Position numbers and translations under genes: made by a program. 64,000 nucleotides of DNA, taken from the NCBI RefSeq assembly GCF_026391055.1, contig NZ_JAPLET010000030.1, positions 558,001-622,000 of the forward strand, read 5' to 3'. The notes below the pieces were generated by a model, which was not told where the DNA came from, searched no databases, and was given only the letters and a program-made list of their open reading frames with translations. Shown here piece after piece: positions 16,259-26,225 of the stretch (position 1 is its first letter; every line of letters starts with the position of its first letter). Origin of the DNA: Spirosoma sp. (lineage in GTDB: Bacteria; Bacteroidota; Bacteroidia; Cytophagales; Spirosomataceae).

Positions 16259-17264
16259 TGGAATGGTAGGTATCATGCAGGGCAAGGATTTCGGATAGGC
16301 TGGCGGTACCCGTCTGATGTAGTTTCTGAACGGTTACCGCAGCCGCCATATTGGCAATATGCAGCGCCTGAGCTGGGGTAGCTCCGGCTCCAAGACAAGC
16401 GGCCCAGGTAGCCACAACCGTATCGCCCGCGCCAACGGTATCGAGTTCGCCCGGAAGGGGCAGCCCATCGACAAGCTGCTGCTCATCATCATCCAGGTAA
16501 AGAATACCCGCTGGTCCGCGTGTAATCAGCAGAGGACCTTTGCTTTGCGCCCGAAAGGCGTTTCCGTGCCGGATGCACCAGTCGAGATCGTCAGAGTCCG
16601 GCGCATCAATTGCCAAAAAATCCGCGAGTTCTTTGGTGTTCACTTTGAGTGTCGCTCCCCGAACCAGCGTTCCCACATCGCGCATATCGGCCAGAAACCG
16701 AACGGTCGGAAAACGGGCAATCAATTCGTTAAGGGCCGCAATCCGATGTTTGTTAAGCAACGGGTTAGCAAACTGCTGGTTGATGATTAACACATCTAGT
16801 TGAGCCAATAGCTGCTCCAGCCCGGCCATAAGATCCGTGAATAAGGCATCAGACAGGGTATTGGCAATCCCGAAGTCAATCCGATTAGCTTCCTGCCCGT
16901 TCAGGTTGGGTTTAGTATAAAGGCAGGTATCCCAGCCCGAATCGAGAATGTGTAGCTGTTGAGTAAGTACACCCAGCGAACCGAAGATGTTCTGCATTTC
17001 GCGCCCGAACAGGTCGTTACCCACGCAGCCCGCCACATGGCAGGTGGATACGCCCAACGCCATCAGGTTCTGAACCACGTTGCCCGCAGCGCCCAGAGAA
17101 GCCCGGGGCTGGCTCCCCCAGAACACATCCCGGCCGGTTTCCAGCGATTGTTCGCCGGTTTGGGTTTGCAGGGTGAAATATAAATCGAGGGCAAAGTCGC
17201 CAATCACACCGACTCTGATGGTTGAGAATCGCCGGAAGAGCGCACTGATTTCGGAAGATGTCAT
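16251..17264 (-). CDS. PfkB family carbohydrate kinase, HldE/RfaE-like
   Basis: 337 residues from ATG 17264, where the family pattern begins (MTSSEISALFRRFS, RVGVIGDFALDLYF). The ribokinase-type motifs are RASLGAAGNVVQNLMALG near residue 75 and the ATP/catalytic DTVGAGDTVVATWAACLGAG near residue 285. It resembles the N-terminal kinase half of heptose-7-phosphate kinase but lacks a nucleotidyltransferase domain. An upstream in-frame start at 17324 adds non-family residues. Its 3' end overlaps the AGE epimerase start by eight bases, suggesting it phosphorylates the epimerised sugar. Substrate is not determined. Confidence 0.88.
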   Translation of the reverse strand: MTSSEISALFRRFSTIRVGVIGDFALDLYFTLQTQTGEQSLETGRDVFWGSQPRASLGAAGNVVQNLMALGVSTCHVAGCVGNDLFGREMQNIFGSLGVLTQQLHILDSGWDTCLYTKPNLNGQEANRIDFGIANTLSDALFTDLMAGLEQLLAQLDVLIINQQFANPLLNKHRIAALNELIARFPTVRFLADMRDVGTLVRGATLKVNTKELADFLAIDAPDSDDLDWCIRHGNAFRAQSKGPLLITRGPAGILYLDDDEQQLVDGLPLPGELDTVGAGDTVVATWAACLGAGATPAQALHIANMAAAVTVQKLHQTGTASLSEILALHDTYHSND

Positions 17265-17560
17265 GAACAGACTCGAAGTTAAACTTGCAGGTATAAAGTC
17301 GGTTTTAAGGCGCGGGCTACTCACATCGCAAGTTTGTTCGTATACGAAGTAGTTTCACCTTATTTGTTGATTGGGGTGCCTGTTAACAAGTAGTATAGGT
17401 TACACGAGCTAAAATTGATGCTTAATAAGTGTCAAACATTGGTTAAATACCGATTGACCACATAAACGAGCCCTCTTTAAATTATACTATTTATAGAATT
17501 GGAGTAATTCGGCAGAATCTTCAGAATTACTTCAAGATTGACCAACATTTTTGCCGCATC

Positions 17561-20047
17561 ATGAAGCCAGTGCTCCGCCTTTTATTCGTTCATAGTATTC
17601 TTTTTTGGGCTGGTTCGGCTGCGGCACAACAGGCAGCAACGGGCAGTGGTAACCGACTGATGGGGATGGTAATAGACGCCACGACCAGGCAAGTGCTACC
17701 GTTTGCATCGGTAGCCGTTATTACGCAGAGACAAGGAAAGGACAGTCTGTTGACCGGTAGCCAGACCGATGAAAAGGGTGCCTTTGCCGTCACCAATTTG
17801 CCAGCGGGTGTATTAACCGCCCGGATTACGTTCGTTGGGTATCAGCAGTTGGAACAGGTGATTCGCATCTCGCAGGCGCAAACTGATTTGGGTACGCTGG
17901 CCCTGAAACCTGATGCCAGCCAACTGAAGGAAGTACAGGTAACAGGTGAGAAAAGCGGCATCGACATGACTATGGAGAAGCGCACCTTCAATGTAGCCAA
18001 AAACCTAACTACCATCGGCGGAACGGCCGAGAATGTGCTTAAGAACGTCCCCTCCATCACCCTCGACGAAAGCGGTAATCCAAGTTTGCGGAATATGGCA
18101 ACCACGATTTACGTCAACGGTAAACCTACCCAGCTGACGTTGGCCCAGATTCCGGCTAATCAGATTGAGTCGGTTGAGGTGATCTCGAATCCATCGGCTC
18201 GTTATGATGCATCTACCTCGGGCGGCATTGTTAACCTGGTGCTGAAGAAAAACCGGCTGCCCGGTTACAACGGACTGGTTAGTGTTGGTATCGGGAATAA
18301 TTCCCGTTTCGATGGAACGCTCAATCTGGACTGGCGCCAGGGCAAATGGAACCTGACCAGCTTTTACTCCATCAACGCGACCAAAAATCCGGTGACGGGC
18401 TATGTGTATCGGACGAACCGGAACGCGGATGGGAGTCCGATAAATTACTTCAATCAAAACACCAACATCAGTCTGAACAATACGTTCCAGAGCGGGCGCA
18501 TTGCGGCTGACTATGCCCTTAATAAGCGCAATACATTATCGCTGGCGGCAACGCTCGTTGGGGGCGAATTTAATACGGTGAGCAACCAGCCCTACGAGTA
18601 CCGCTACCTGTCGCAGCGCGTGATTAGCTCCGGCAATCGGAACACCGTGCCGCATAATACCTTTACCAACCTTGGTCTGGAGTTTGACTGGAAACACCAG
18701 TTTGCCCGTAAAGGACAGGAGTTGAGTCTGGTTACGTCGTACAGCCGAAACCATCTGTCCAACGCAGCCGACTGGTACACGACGGCATTGAATGCCGAGT
18801 CGGGCGCAACCCCGGCGACGTCTCAGCCGGGTTTTCCCGAACGGGATAAAATTACGGGTCGCACCATCGGCGATCAGGTCATTGCCCAACTCGACTACAC
18901 GCATCCGCTGGGCGATTCGGCCAAGCTGGAAATGGGATTGCGCAGTTACACTTACATCCGTGATCAGCAGTATTTTTTTAACAAGCTGAACAACGATACA
19001 CAGGCGTATCAGTTACTGCCCAGCTATTCGCAGGACGCCCGGATTGCCGAAGCTGTCAACGCCATTTATGTGCTTTACACGCGCCAGTTTCGCCGGAATA
19101 TCAGTTTGCAGGCGGGTTTGCGGTTAGAGCAGTCGAGTTTACACGGCACCTCCCGGCTCGACACGACGACGTTTGGCTATAACTATCCATCCGCCAGTGG
19201 GCAGAATCTGTTTCAATCCTTTTTCCCCTCCTTTGCCCTTTCGAAAAAGCTGAGTGAAAGCGCCGAAATTGGCCTTAGTCTAAGCCGCAAGGTAGGAAGA
19301 CCTAATTTCCGGCATTTGTTCATTGGCATTCAGGCGAATGACCGGCAAAATATCACCATCGGCAACCCCGCCGTGCGGCCGGAGTTTGTCAATACGGCGG
19401 AGGTCAACTACAACAAGAGCTGGGATAGCCCGTTACTCGGCGCACTAAGCTGGCTGGCTACGGCCTATTACATCTACGAAGACCATACCATCAAACCCTT
19501 CACGCGCCCCTCGGCCACTGATTCGTCAGTGCTGGTCACAACGTTCATCAACGTCAAAGCTGACATCCGCTACGGGTTTGATAATACATTAAAGTTCAAC
19601 ATTGGCCCGAACCTGAGCGCGGTGGCTAACCTGAACGTGTTTAACGTAATTCTGCAATCGGTCGATCTGCAAAATCAGTTGGTTTCCTACAATGCCAAGC
19701 TGAATCTGACGTATCGATTCCCAGCCGCTATCTCGGCGCAACTAACGGGCACCAATGATGGCAAATCACCCTCGCTGCAGGGCTACCGGCAGGCCGTACG
19801 TGGCGTCGATTTTGCGGTTCGGAAAGGATTCTGGCAAAACCGCGCCAGCGTTACGTTCACGATCAACGACATGTTCAACTCCCGCCGGTTCATCAGCATC
19901 TACGATCAACCTGGGGCCTACCAGGTGACCATGAACCGCCGGGAGGTACGGTTTTATAAACTGTCAATACAATTGCCATTGGGTAGCGATACCATCAAGC
20001 GTAACCAACGTAAAATGGACCGTCCAGACGTAGACTTTAGTAATTAG
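17561..20047 (+). CDS. TonB-dependent-receptor-like outer-membrane beta-barrel protein
   Basis: 828 residues. A signal peptide (to about SAAAQQ, residue 24) is followed by a carboxypeptidase-regulatory-like domain at 32-115 (LMGMVIDATTRQVLPFASVA, FVGYQQLEQVIRI). A plug-like domain comes next (GTAENVLKNVPSITLDESGN, NQIESVEVISNPSARYDAST, GGIVNLVLKKN), then a 22-strand-type barrel to the C-terminus. It fits the outer-membrane beta-barrel family, which resembles SusC-type receptors but has no SusD partner here. It probably imports or binds a ligand in the outer membrane. It starts an isolated transcription unit. Ligand unknown. Confidence 0.88.
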   Translation: MKPVLRLLFVHSILFWAGSAAAQQAATGSGNRLMGMVIDATTRQVLPFASVAVITQRQGKDSLLTGSQTDEKGAFAVTNLPAGVLTARITFVGYQQLEQVIRISQAQTDLGTLALKPDASQLKEVQVTGEKSGIDMTMEKRTFNVAKNLTTIGGTAENVLKNVPSITLDESGNPSLRNMATTIYVNGKPTQLTLAQIPANQIESVEVISNPSARYDASTSGGIVNLVLKKNRLPGYNGLVSVGIGNNSRFDGTLNLDWRQGKWNLTSFYSINATKNPVTGYVYRTNRNADGSPINYFNQNTNISLNNTFQSGRIAADYALNKRNTLSLAATLVGGEFNTVSNQPYEYRYLSQRVISSGNRNTVPHNTFTNLGLEFDWKHQFARKGQELSLVTSYSRNHLSNAADWYTTALNAESGATPATSQPGFPERDKITGRTIGDQVIAQLDYTHPLGDSAKLEMGLRSYTYIRDQQYFFNKLNNDTQAYQLLPSYSQDARIAEAVNAIYVLYTRQFRRNISLQAGLRLEQSSLHGTSRLDTTTFGYNYPSASGQNLFQSFFPSFALSKKLSESAEIGLSLSRKVGRPNFRHLFIGIQANDRQNITIGNPAVRPEFVNTAEVNYNKSWDSPLLGALSWLATAYYIYEDHTIKPFTRPSATDSSVLVTTFINVKADIRYGFDNTLKFNIGPNLSAVANLNVFNVILQSVDLQNQLVSYNAKLNLTYRFPAAISAQLTGTNDGKSPSLQGYRQAVRGVDFAVRKGFWQNRASVTFTINDMFNSRRFISIYDQPGAYQVTMNRREVRFYKLSIQLPLGSDTIKRNQRKMDRPDVDFSN

Positions 20048-20261
20048 CCATACCCACTATATCGTACGCATAACCGCTAAACGAATCTGTAGATATCGTT
20101 GACTGGTTATGCATTTCCTCATATACTATTCGAGTATTAATTAAGTATAAACTACTTATTATCAACTAATTAACTTAGAGTCAGTGCCCGATATAACTTG
20201 GAAATAGTCTATAAGTTTGTTGCTGAAAGAATCAAAACATCGTCGTATTCAGTAATGAACT

Positions 20262-20519
20262 ATGATCTCTTTTGTTAAAAAGATTACGCTGGTTGCCTGT
20301 CTGTTGGTTGCTGGTAATGTGTTAGTTATTGCCCAGCCGACTTATTCATTTATTCAGAAAATCAGTCTGCCTACGGGTGAGGGGAAATGGGATTACCTGA
20401 AAATGGATGGTGAGTGGGAACGGCTTTTTGTCTCTCACTTCGACGAAGCCCCAGTTTTTCGGATAGACAGGGTATGCCTAGTTTGGTCGGCATTTACCAA
20501 ACGTAATAAAGCAGATTAA
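20262..20519 (+). pseudogene. Truncated YncE-like beta-propeller gene
   Basis: 85 residues against more than 300 in the family. A signal peptide (LVACLLVAGNVLVIAQ) and the first blade (FIQKISLPTGEGKWDYLKMD, ERLFVSHFDEAPVFRID) match secreted YncE/YVTN-type propellers. The reading frame then turns into unrelated sequence and stops inside the left arm of a perfect 31-bp palindrome (20504-20568). No further propeller sequence follows. It looks like the 5' remnant of a gene broken by a deletion or insertion. Confidence 0.7.
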
Positions 20520-20568
20520 GCAACAAACTGGTAACTCTTACCAGTTTGTTGCTTAATCTGCTTTATTA
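20504..20568. repeat. Perfect 31-bp inverted repeat
   Basis: Left arm 20504-20534 and right arm 20538-20568 are exact reverse complements with a 3-base loop. The arm begins TAATAAAGCAGATTAAGC. It contains the stop codon of the truncated YncE-like frame. It could terminate transcription or be the footprint of a mobile palindrome. Confidence 0.85.
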
Positions 20569-20641
20569 GTATGAAGTAACTACGCAGAATTAAATTTAGT
20601 CATTACCTTACTTAATTAGTTTAGCCTAAAACCCGTTAACC

Positions 20642-21988
20642 ATGAAAAAAAGAACGTTCCTCAAATTATCATCGACCCTAATGACCGCACCTATACTCTC
20701 GCCACTTGCTGATCTGGCAGCACCCGAAAAATTAAAAAACTGGGCCGGAAACCTGCAATACAGCACCGATCGGCTGTATGAAGGCAAATCCATTGGACAG
20801 GTGCAGGAGCTTGTCAAAAAATACGATAAACTCAAGGTGCTGGGTACGCGTCATTGCTTCAACAGCATTGCCGACAGCAAAGACAATCTGCTGTCATTAA
20901 AGGCGATGGACGACGTCATTTCGCTGGATACAAAAGCGCATACCGTAACCGTCGACGCCAGTATGAAATACGGCCAGTTAGCACCTTACCTCGATAAAAA
21001 GGGCTTTGCCCTGCACAATCTGGCGTCGTTACCTCACATTTCCATTGCGGGAGCCTGCGCCACCGCTACGCATGGTTCGGGCGTGAAGAACGGCAATCTC
21101 TCGACGGCGGTGTCGGGCATGGAAATCGTTACAGCCGCCGGCGATGTTCGCACGCTTTCCCGGGCTAAAGACGGCGACACGTTCAACGCAGCCGTTGTTC
21201 ACTTGGGGGCACTGGGTGTCGTAACGAAGGTTACGCTCGACATACAACCCACTTTTCTCATGCGGCAGGACGTTTACGAAAACCTGCCAATGGCTCAGCT
21301 CAAAGAGCATTTTGAAGCCATCGTTTCGGGTGGGTACAGCGTGAGCCTGTTCACCGACTGGCAGAAAAGCCGCGTCAACGAAGTCTGGATCAAGCGCCGA
21401 ATCGACAAAGGCGTGAAGCTGGACGCGAAGCCGGAGTATTATGGGGCAACGCTTGCCAAAAAGAATCTGCACCCCATTGCCGAACTTTCGGCGGTGAACT
21501 GCACCGAACAGATGGGGATACCGGGGCCGTGGTACGAGCGCATGCCCCACTTCCGGATGGGCTTTACACCCAGCAGCGGTAAAGAATTACAATCCGAGTA
21601 TTTTGTTCCCCGCAAAAACGCCGTCGAAGCGATCCTGGCCGTGGAACGGCTCAAGGCGCACGTAAGCCCTCACCTGATGATTTCGGAGTTACGAACCATC
21701 GATGCCGACAATTTGTGGATGAGCCCTTGTTACAAACAACCCAGTCTGGCTATTCACTTCACCTGGAAACAGGACTGGGCATCGGTCAAAAAGGTGTTGC
21801 CGATGATTGAGAAGGAACTGGCTCCTTTTCACGCCCGACCGCACTGGGGCAAGTTGTTTACCATGACGCCTGTGCAACTCCAGTCGCGCTACGAAAAGCT
21901 ACCGGCTTTCAAGCAGCTGGTTACTCAGTACGACCCGAAAGGCAAGTTTCGCAACGATTTCCTGAATACAACGATTTACGGAATTTAA
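20642..21988 (+). CDS. FAD-binding oxidoreductase, alditol/aldonolactone oxidase type
   Basis: 448 residues. The N-terminus MKKRTFLKLSSTLMTAPILS looks like an export signal of substrate-binding oxidoreductases. The PCMH-type FAD domain follows: LKVLGTRHCFNSIADSKDNL, ASLPHISIAGACATATHGSG and VTAAGDVRTLSR. The C-terminal ALO-type domain ends with RPHWGKLFTM. The histidine of GTRHCFN is at the position that carries covalent FAD in alditol oxidases. It would oxidise a polyol or sugar lactone in the periplasm with oxygen as acceptor. It stands alone between a truncated gene and a terminator. Confidence 0.87.
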   Translation: MKKRTFLKLSSTLMTAPILSPLADLAAPEKLKNWAGNLQYSTDRLYEGKSIGQVQELVKKYDKLKVLGTRHCFNSIADSKDNLLSLKAMDDVISLDTKAHTVTVDASMKYGQLAPYLDKKGFALHNLASLPHISIAGACATATHGSGVKNGNLSTAVSGMEIVTAAGDVRTLSRAKDGDTFNAAVVHLGALGVVTKVTLDIQPTFLMRQDVYENLPMAQLKEHFEAIVSGGYSVSLFTDWQKSRVNEVWIKRRIDKGVKLDAKPEYYGATLAKKNLHPIAELSAVNCTEQMGIPGPWYERMPHFRMGFTPSSGKELQSEYFVPRKNAVEAILAVERLKAHVSPHLMISELRTIDADNLWMSPCYKQPSLAIHFTWKQDWASVKKVLPMIEKELAPFHARPHWGKLFTMTPVQLQSRYEKLPAFKQLVTQYDPKGKFRNDFLNTTIYGI

Positions 21989-22347
21989 GCAAGCAACTTG
22001 ATAAACACCGTTAAAACTCAACTGGGCACCCTGATTTCAGGGTGCTTTTTTATTGCATTATATCAAGACGACTGAAAACGACAAAATAAAGAGAAGGCCA
22101 TTAAATAAGTATCGATTTTAGTCTGAGTTTAATCGTAAAAAAGAAAAATACAACTCTTTTACCTATTTCTCCAGACGGTTCTATTGTATCTATATATAAT
22201 TAAAAAATTTAGAATAGGACAATTTTTTATCTGAAAACAAGGCGATTACCTACGACTTATATTGCCATAAGCTTGTTTCCTACTTTTTTGAATAAGCAGG
22301 AAAACAAGCCAGCGATTAGCGATATACAACTTGAAAAACTGGTAATC
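21989..22347. other. Intergenic region with terminator
   Basis: 359 bp. Beyond the terminator at 22026-22051 the stretch is AT-rich, with no gene I can support and no recognisable promoter for the downstream hypothetical gene. Confidence 0.4.
22026..22051 (+). terminator. Intrinsic terminator after the FAD oxidoreductase
   Basis: A 9-bp stem GCACCCTGA / TCAGGGTGC with a 2-base loop, followed by six T, 37 bp after the stop at 21988. Confidence 0.85.
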
Positions 22348-23028
22348 ATGAAAACGACCTATACGTTCACATTTGCCTTATTACTTGTATTTTTTCACGT
22401 CACTGGCAACACTAAACCCATCAACCCACTGTGGCGGACCGGACAAATACGCTTCTGGAACAAACTGGTTCTGGAGGGCGATTTGGCCTACAACTGGTCG
22501 GCGGAGATGGTTTCCTTTCGGCAGTCGGATGGCCGGATGCAAACCTACTCGGCCAATCAGGTTGCCGAATTTAGCTGGTTCGACCAGGAGCAGAATAAAC
22601 GTCGAAACTTTGTCTCGCTGGCAAGGCCGCTGGACAACGAACGAAGCAGCCAGCGTTTTTTTGAAGTTTGTATAGATGGTCCTTTAACGGTTATTCGGCG
22701 GTTTAGAAAGCCGCGTGGGCCGTTTAAACATGCATTTAGCCACCCGGATCATTCGTCTGATCAGCCCACCTTCGCGCAGGATACAGACAGGTTCGATTAT
22801 TTTGTTTTCGATGCGGGTCGATTGCTGGCGCTAAATAACTTCCACGCTGACATCTATAAACCTTTAATGACCACTTACCACAAGGAACTACGTCAGTATA
22901 TTCTGACTCATAACATCAATGATCGTGCACTGTCAGGTCGTCTGTTACTGATAGGCCGCTATAACTCAATGGTCCAGTACGATCCAAAAACAGCCTCGAA
23001 CAAAGATCTCTCCGGGGCAAACGACTAA
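22348..23028 (+). CDS. Hypothetical secreted protein
   Basis: 226 residues from ATG 22348, which places a signal peptide at the N-terminus (MKTTYTFTFALLLVFFHVTG). The mature part (WRTGQIRFWNKLVLEGDLAY, MVSFRQSDGRMQTYSANQV, EFSWFDQEQNKRRNFVSLAR) is rich in aromatic residues and reads like a beta-strand envelope protein. I do not recognise a family. An in-frame upstream start at 22273 would bury the signal peptide. It stands alone between a terminator and the methyltransferase gene. Confidence 0.65.
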   Translation: MKTTYTFTFALLLVFFHVTGNTKPINPLWRTGQIRFWNKLVLEGDLAYNWSAEMVSFRQSDGRMQTYSANQVAEFSWFDQEQNKRRNFVSLARPLDNERSSQRFFEVCIDGPLTVIRRFRKPRGPFKHAFSHPDHSSDQPTFAQDTDRFDYFVFDAGRLLALNNFHADIYKPLMTTYHKELRQYILTHNINDRALSGRLLLIGRYNSMVQYDPKTASNKDLSGAND

Positions 23029-23049
23029 ACATTAACGAAGGTCAACGTG

Positions 23050-23057
23050 TATCTTTG
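23050..23057 (+). promoter_or_regulatory. -7 element candidate for the O-methyltransferase gene
   Basis: TATCTTTG is an exact TAnnTTTG match 39 bases before the ATG at 23096. No good -33 TTG is visible at the right distance. Confidence 0.4.
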
Positions 23058-23095
23058 GCATCCGGCCGTTTCTCTGGTAAGGCCGGGCATCAACT

Positions 23096-24151
23096 ATGTT
23101 CAACGTCCCTCAACCTGACCCCGCGCCAATTACCCGTCATTTACGGGCCATGTTTGGCTCACGTTTATTACTGGCCGCCGTCCACCACCTGAACGTCTTC
23201 GAGACATTTAGCGCCGGTCCGCTCCCCCTCGCCGACCTGAGCCGTCAACTTGACTTGAACGAACGGCCAGCTATGACGCTCTTTCCGGCCCTCTGTGCTA
23301 TGGGACTGCTTCAATGGGACGAAAACGGACGGCTTGCCCTCACAGAACTGGGCCGTTTTCTGACAGTTGACCACGTACCGAACCTGACGGGCTACACGGG
23401 TCTGGAAAAAGACGATCCGGGAGCGCTCGAAATGGCTGTTCGGCTCAAAAACGACGGTCCGCTCCAGACCGATGATGGTATTTCATTCGTGAAAGAAGGC
23501 GAAGGGCCATCGCCCATGGACGACCCGGAGTTATCCCGAAAATTTACGCTGGGTTTGGCCGGACGCGCCCGGCACCTGTCGCCCCTTGTGGCGGCAAACT
23601 TACCGAAGCGCGAAGGCCACCTGCTCGACGTAGCCGGAGGAACCGGCTTTTATACCTACGAGTGGCTACTGGCCAACCCTACCTCCACGGCCACCCTGTT
23701 CGACCGGCCAGCCGTACTGGCGGTAGCGGCCGAACTGCTGGACGAATTCAGCCAGAGCGGTCGGCCGGGAGCGGCACAGGTAAAGGGTCGGGTTACATTC
23801 CAGCCGGGTGATATGCTGACGGACGAGCTTCCACAAACGGATATTCTGTTAGCAGCCAGCCTTTTCCATGACTGGCCAACATCTACCTGCCAGCTACTGG
23901 CCAACCGCTTTGCGGCCGCGCTTCGACCCGGTGGTGAACTGTGGGTACACGATGCATTTCTGAATGATACGCTGGATGGCCCGCTGGCAGTTACCGATTA
24001 TTCAGCCCAGTTATTTTGGGGAACCAAAGGCCGGTGCTACAGCCGGACCGAGTACCGGGCCTGGTTTGCCGAAGCTGGTTTGGAACCAACCCCGGCAACC
24101 ATTCCGACTCAGTTGGATTATAGCTTAATCTGGGCACGCAAACCCCTTTAG
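23096..24151 (+). CDS. SAM-dependent O-methyltransferase (plant-type dimerising family)
   Basis: 351 residues. An N-terminal winged-helix dimerisation domain (LLLAAVHHLNVFETFSAGPL, LTELGRFLTVD) precedes a Rossmann methyltransferase. Its SAM loop is LLDVAGGTGFYTYEWL near residue 180, followed by FQPGDMLTDELPQTDILLAA and LRPGGELWVHDAFL. It belongs to the acetylserotonin/hydroxyneurosporene O-methyltransferase group, which methylates small phenols or polyketides. The catalytic histidine of the group fits FHDWP. No biosynthetic partners flank it, so the substrate is open. Confidence 0.87.
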   Translation: MFNVPQPDPAPITRHLRAMFGSRLLLAAVHHLNVFETFSAGPLPLADLSRQLDLNERPAMTLFPALCAMGLLQWDENGRLALTELGRFLTVDHVPNLTGYTGLEKDDPGALEMAVRLKNDGPLQTDDGISFVKEGEGPSPMDDPELSRKFTLGLAGRARHLSPLVAANLPKREGHLLDVAGGTGFYTYEWLLANPTSTATLFDRPAVLAVAAELLDEFSQSGRPGAAQVKGRVTFQPGDMLTDELPQTDILLAASLFHDWPTSTCQLLANRFAAALRPGGELWVHDAFLNDTLDGPLAVTDYSAQLFWGTKGRCYSRTEYRAWFAEAGLEPTPATIPTQLDYSLIWARKPL

Positions 24152-24153
24152 GA

Positions 24154-25953
24154 TTAGCCCAATCCGGGAATCACGTTCAGCAAACTGCGGCCCTTTGTAG
24201 CCACGGCTTCGTTGAACTGATCGGTAATCACATTTTTTATGATCTCGCTGCGGTCTTTCTCCCCGCGCACGAGGGCTTTGGCAAATTCGATGGCCTGATC
24301 CGTCGTGATTTTTCCGGGCATGGGCGGCTCGTTGGCGTCGACAATAGCATCGACAACGACCGGGCCGTCGTGCGCCATCGCCTGCCGGATTATGGCGTCG
24401 GCATTTTTCGGATCGTCGATGGTGAAGCCGGTTGCCCCACAGGCTCTGGCGTAGGCCGCAAAGTCGATGGAGTGTAGATCGACGGCAAATTCGGGGTTAC
24501 CCTCCATCACAATCTGCTCCCATTTTATCTGTCCATAGGAGTTATTGTGGAAGATAAACACCTTGATGGGCAGCTTATATTTGACCGCCGTAGCCAGCTC
24601 GCCCATCAGCATGGTAAAGCCGCCATCGCCCACCAGTGCCACCACCTGCTTGCCCGGATGCGCCACTGAGGCTGCAATGGCATAGGGCAATCCGGAAGCC
24701 ATGGTAGCCAGCAGTCCCGAGGTAGAAAACTGCATAGTTCCCCGCATCTGAATGTGTCGTGCGGCCCAGGTTGTGTTGTTGCCGCAGTCGCAGGTAATAA
24801 TGGCGTCGTCGTTGAGGAGCGGGCTAACGAGGTGCGGCACCACCTGTGGCTTCATGGGCATGACCTCCTGGGTTGCCCGCTCGGTGAGCAGCTCGTTCCA
24901 GTGCGTCATACGCTGCTGTGATTTCTCCAGAAAACTCTGGTCATCTTTGCGCTTGATCAATGGCAGTAATGCCTGCAAAACAGCCTTACTATTGCCCATT
25001 AGCCCAATTTCGACCGGCGTTCGTAGTCCAATATGCGCCGGATCGATGTCAATCTGCACGGTACGCGCCTGACCCGGTTTCGGGAAATATTCGAGATACG
25101 GAAAGCGCGTACCAATCATAATCAGCGTATCGCACTCCTGCATGGCATCCTGCGACGGGGCGGTACCCAGCAAACCCAGACCACCCGTTGTATGCGGGTC
25201 CGTATCGGGCACAACACCTTTGCCCAATAAAGCTTTGATAATGGGTCCGCCAACGGCATCGGACAGGGCCAGCACTTCGTCGCGGGCATCCAGACAACCC
25301 CGCCCGGCGAAGATAACCACCTTCTCACCGGCGTTGATCAACTCGGCGGCACGGTGCAGTTCGTGGACATCGGGCACGACGTTGTGGCTTACCCGCGTCG
25401 CGCTACTATGATTAGGTACGTTAGGCTGCGAGCGGATGTCGTCACTTACGGTCCATTCCTGGTAATCTTTCGGGAATGAAATATGAGTTACTGTACGCTG
25501 TCCCATCGACGTACGAACGGCCTGATCGAGGACATTTACGACATGGTCGGGACCCATTACGCGCTCATTATAGGCGGCCACATCGGCAAACACCTTCACC
25601 AGATCAACATCCTGCTGGTAAAACGTACCGCTGACATCGTGGGCCGTATGCCCCGTAATGGCCAATACGGGCTGCGAATCGTACTTGGCATCGTAGAGAC
25701 CGTTGAGCAGGTGAATACCGCCACAACCCGATGTAGCCAGACAAACGCCCAGCTTACCGGTAAATTTCGCGTAACCACAAGCCATAAAAGCGGCTGCTTC
25801 TTCATGCCGCACCTGAATGAGCTGGATCTTATCCTGCCGTTTACGCAGCGACTCATAAATACCGTTGATGCCATCGCCGGGAAGGCTGAATATGGTATCG
25901 ACACCCCATTCCAAAAGTCGTTCGACCAGCAGGTCGGCTCCTGTTTTTGCCAT
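24154..25953 (-). CDS. Thiamine-diphosphate enzyme, pyruvate oxidase/dehydrogenase-like
   Basis: 599 residues from ATG 25953 (MAKTGADLLVERLLEWGVDT). The N-terminal domain carries the catalytic glutamate in IQVRHEEAAAFMACGYAK. The central domain is FAD/nucleotide-binding-like. The C-terminal domain carries the ThDP signature VGDGGFTMLMGELATAVKYK ending in HNNSYG. It groups with pyruvate oxidase/PoxB-type enzymes rather than acetolactate synthase, judging from its FSLPGDGINGIYESLR start. It would decarboxylate pyruvate, giving acetate or acetyl phosphate. The open frame extends to 26049, but the added residues are unlike the family. It is convergent with the methyltransferase gene, 2 bp apart. 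Confidence 0.87.
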   Translation of the reverse strand: MAKTGADLLVERLLEWGVDTIFSLPGDGINGIYESLRKRQDKIQLIQVRHEEAAAFMACGYAKFTGKLGVCLATSGCGGIHLLNGLYDAKYDSQPVLAITGHTAHDVSGTFYQQDVDLVKVFADVAAYNERVMGPDHVVNVLDQAVRTSMGQRTVTHISFPKDYQEWTVSDDIRSQPNVPNHSSATRVSHNVVPDVHELHRAAELINAGEKVVIFAGRGCLDARDEVLALSDAVGGPIIKALLGKGVVPDTDPHTTGGLGLLGTAPSQDAMQECDTLIMIGTRFPYLEYFPKPGQARTVQIDIDPAHIGLRTPVEIGLMGNSKAVLQALLPLIKRKDDQSFLEKSQQRMTHWNELLTERATQEVMPMKPQVVPHLVSPLLNDDAIITCDCGNNTTWAARHIQMRGTMQFSTSGLLATMASGLPYAIAASVAHPGKQVVALVGDGGFTMLMGELATAVKYKLPIKVFIFHNNSYGQIKWEQIVMEGNPEFAVDLHSIDFAAYARACGATGFTIDDPKNADAIIRQAMAHDGPVVVDAIVDANEPPMPGKITTDQAIEFAKALVRGEKDRSEIIKNVITDQFNEAVATKGRSLLNVIPGLG

Positions 25954-26225
25954 AATACGTGATGAAAAGAAAACGAGTAAACCCAGGCTTCCAACCACAA
26001 CCGATCGACAGTCGAACCGCGAAGCCTGTACGTTTTCAACCACCCGCACACCATTGGTGTTTGATAACAGACTGAATATTAATAAATCTTAATGAGCGTA
26101 CGGTATATACGTAAACGGCAACCACCTTATGCCTGCCACTCTATCCGGTAACATTTCTTGACCCACTCGCGCAACTCCGACTGGCCGGTTTCCGTATTGT
26201 ACGAAACTCTAAACGGCTTTATCTT

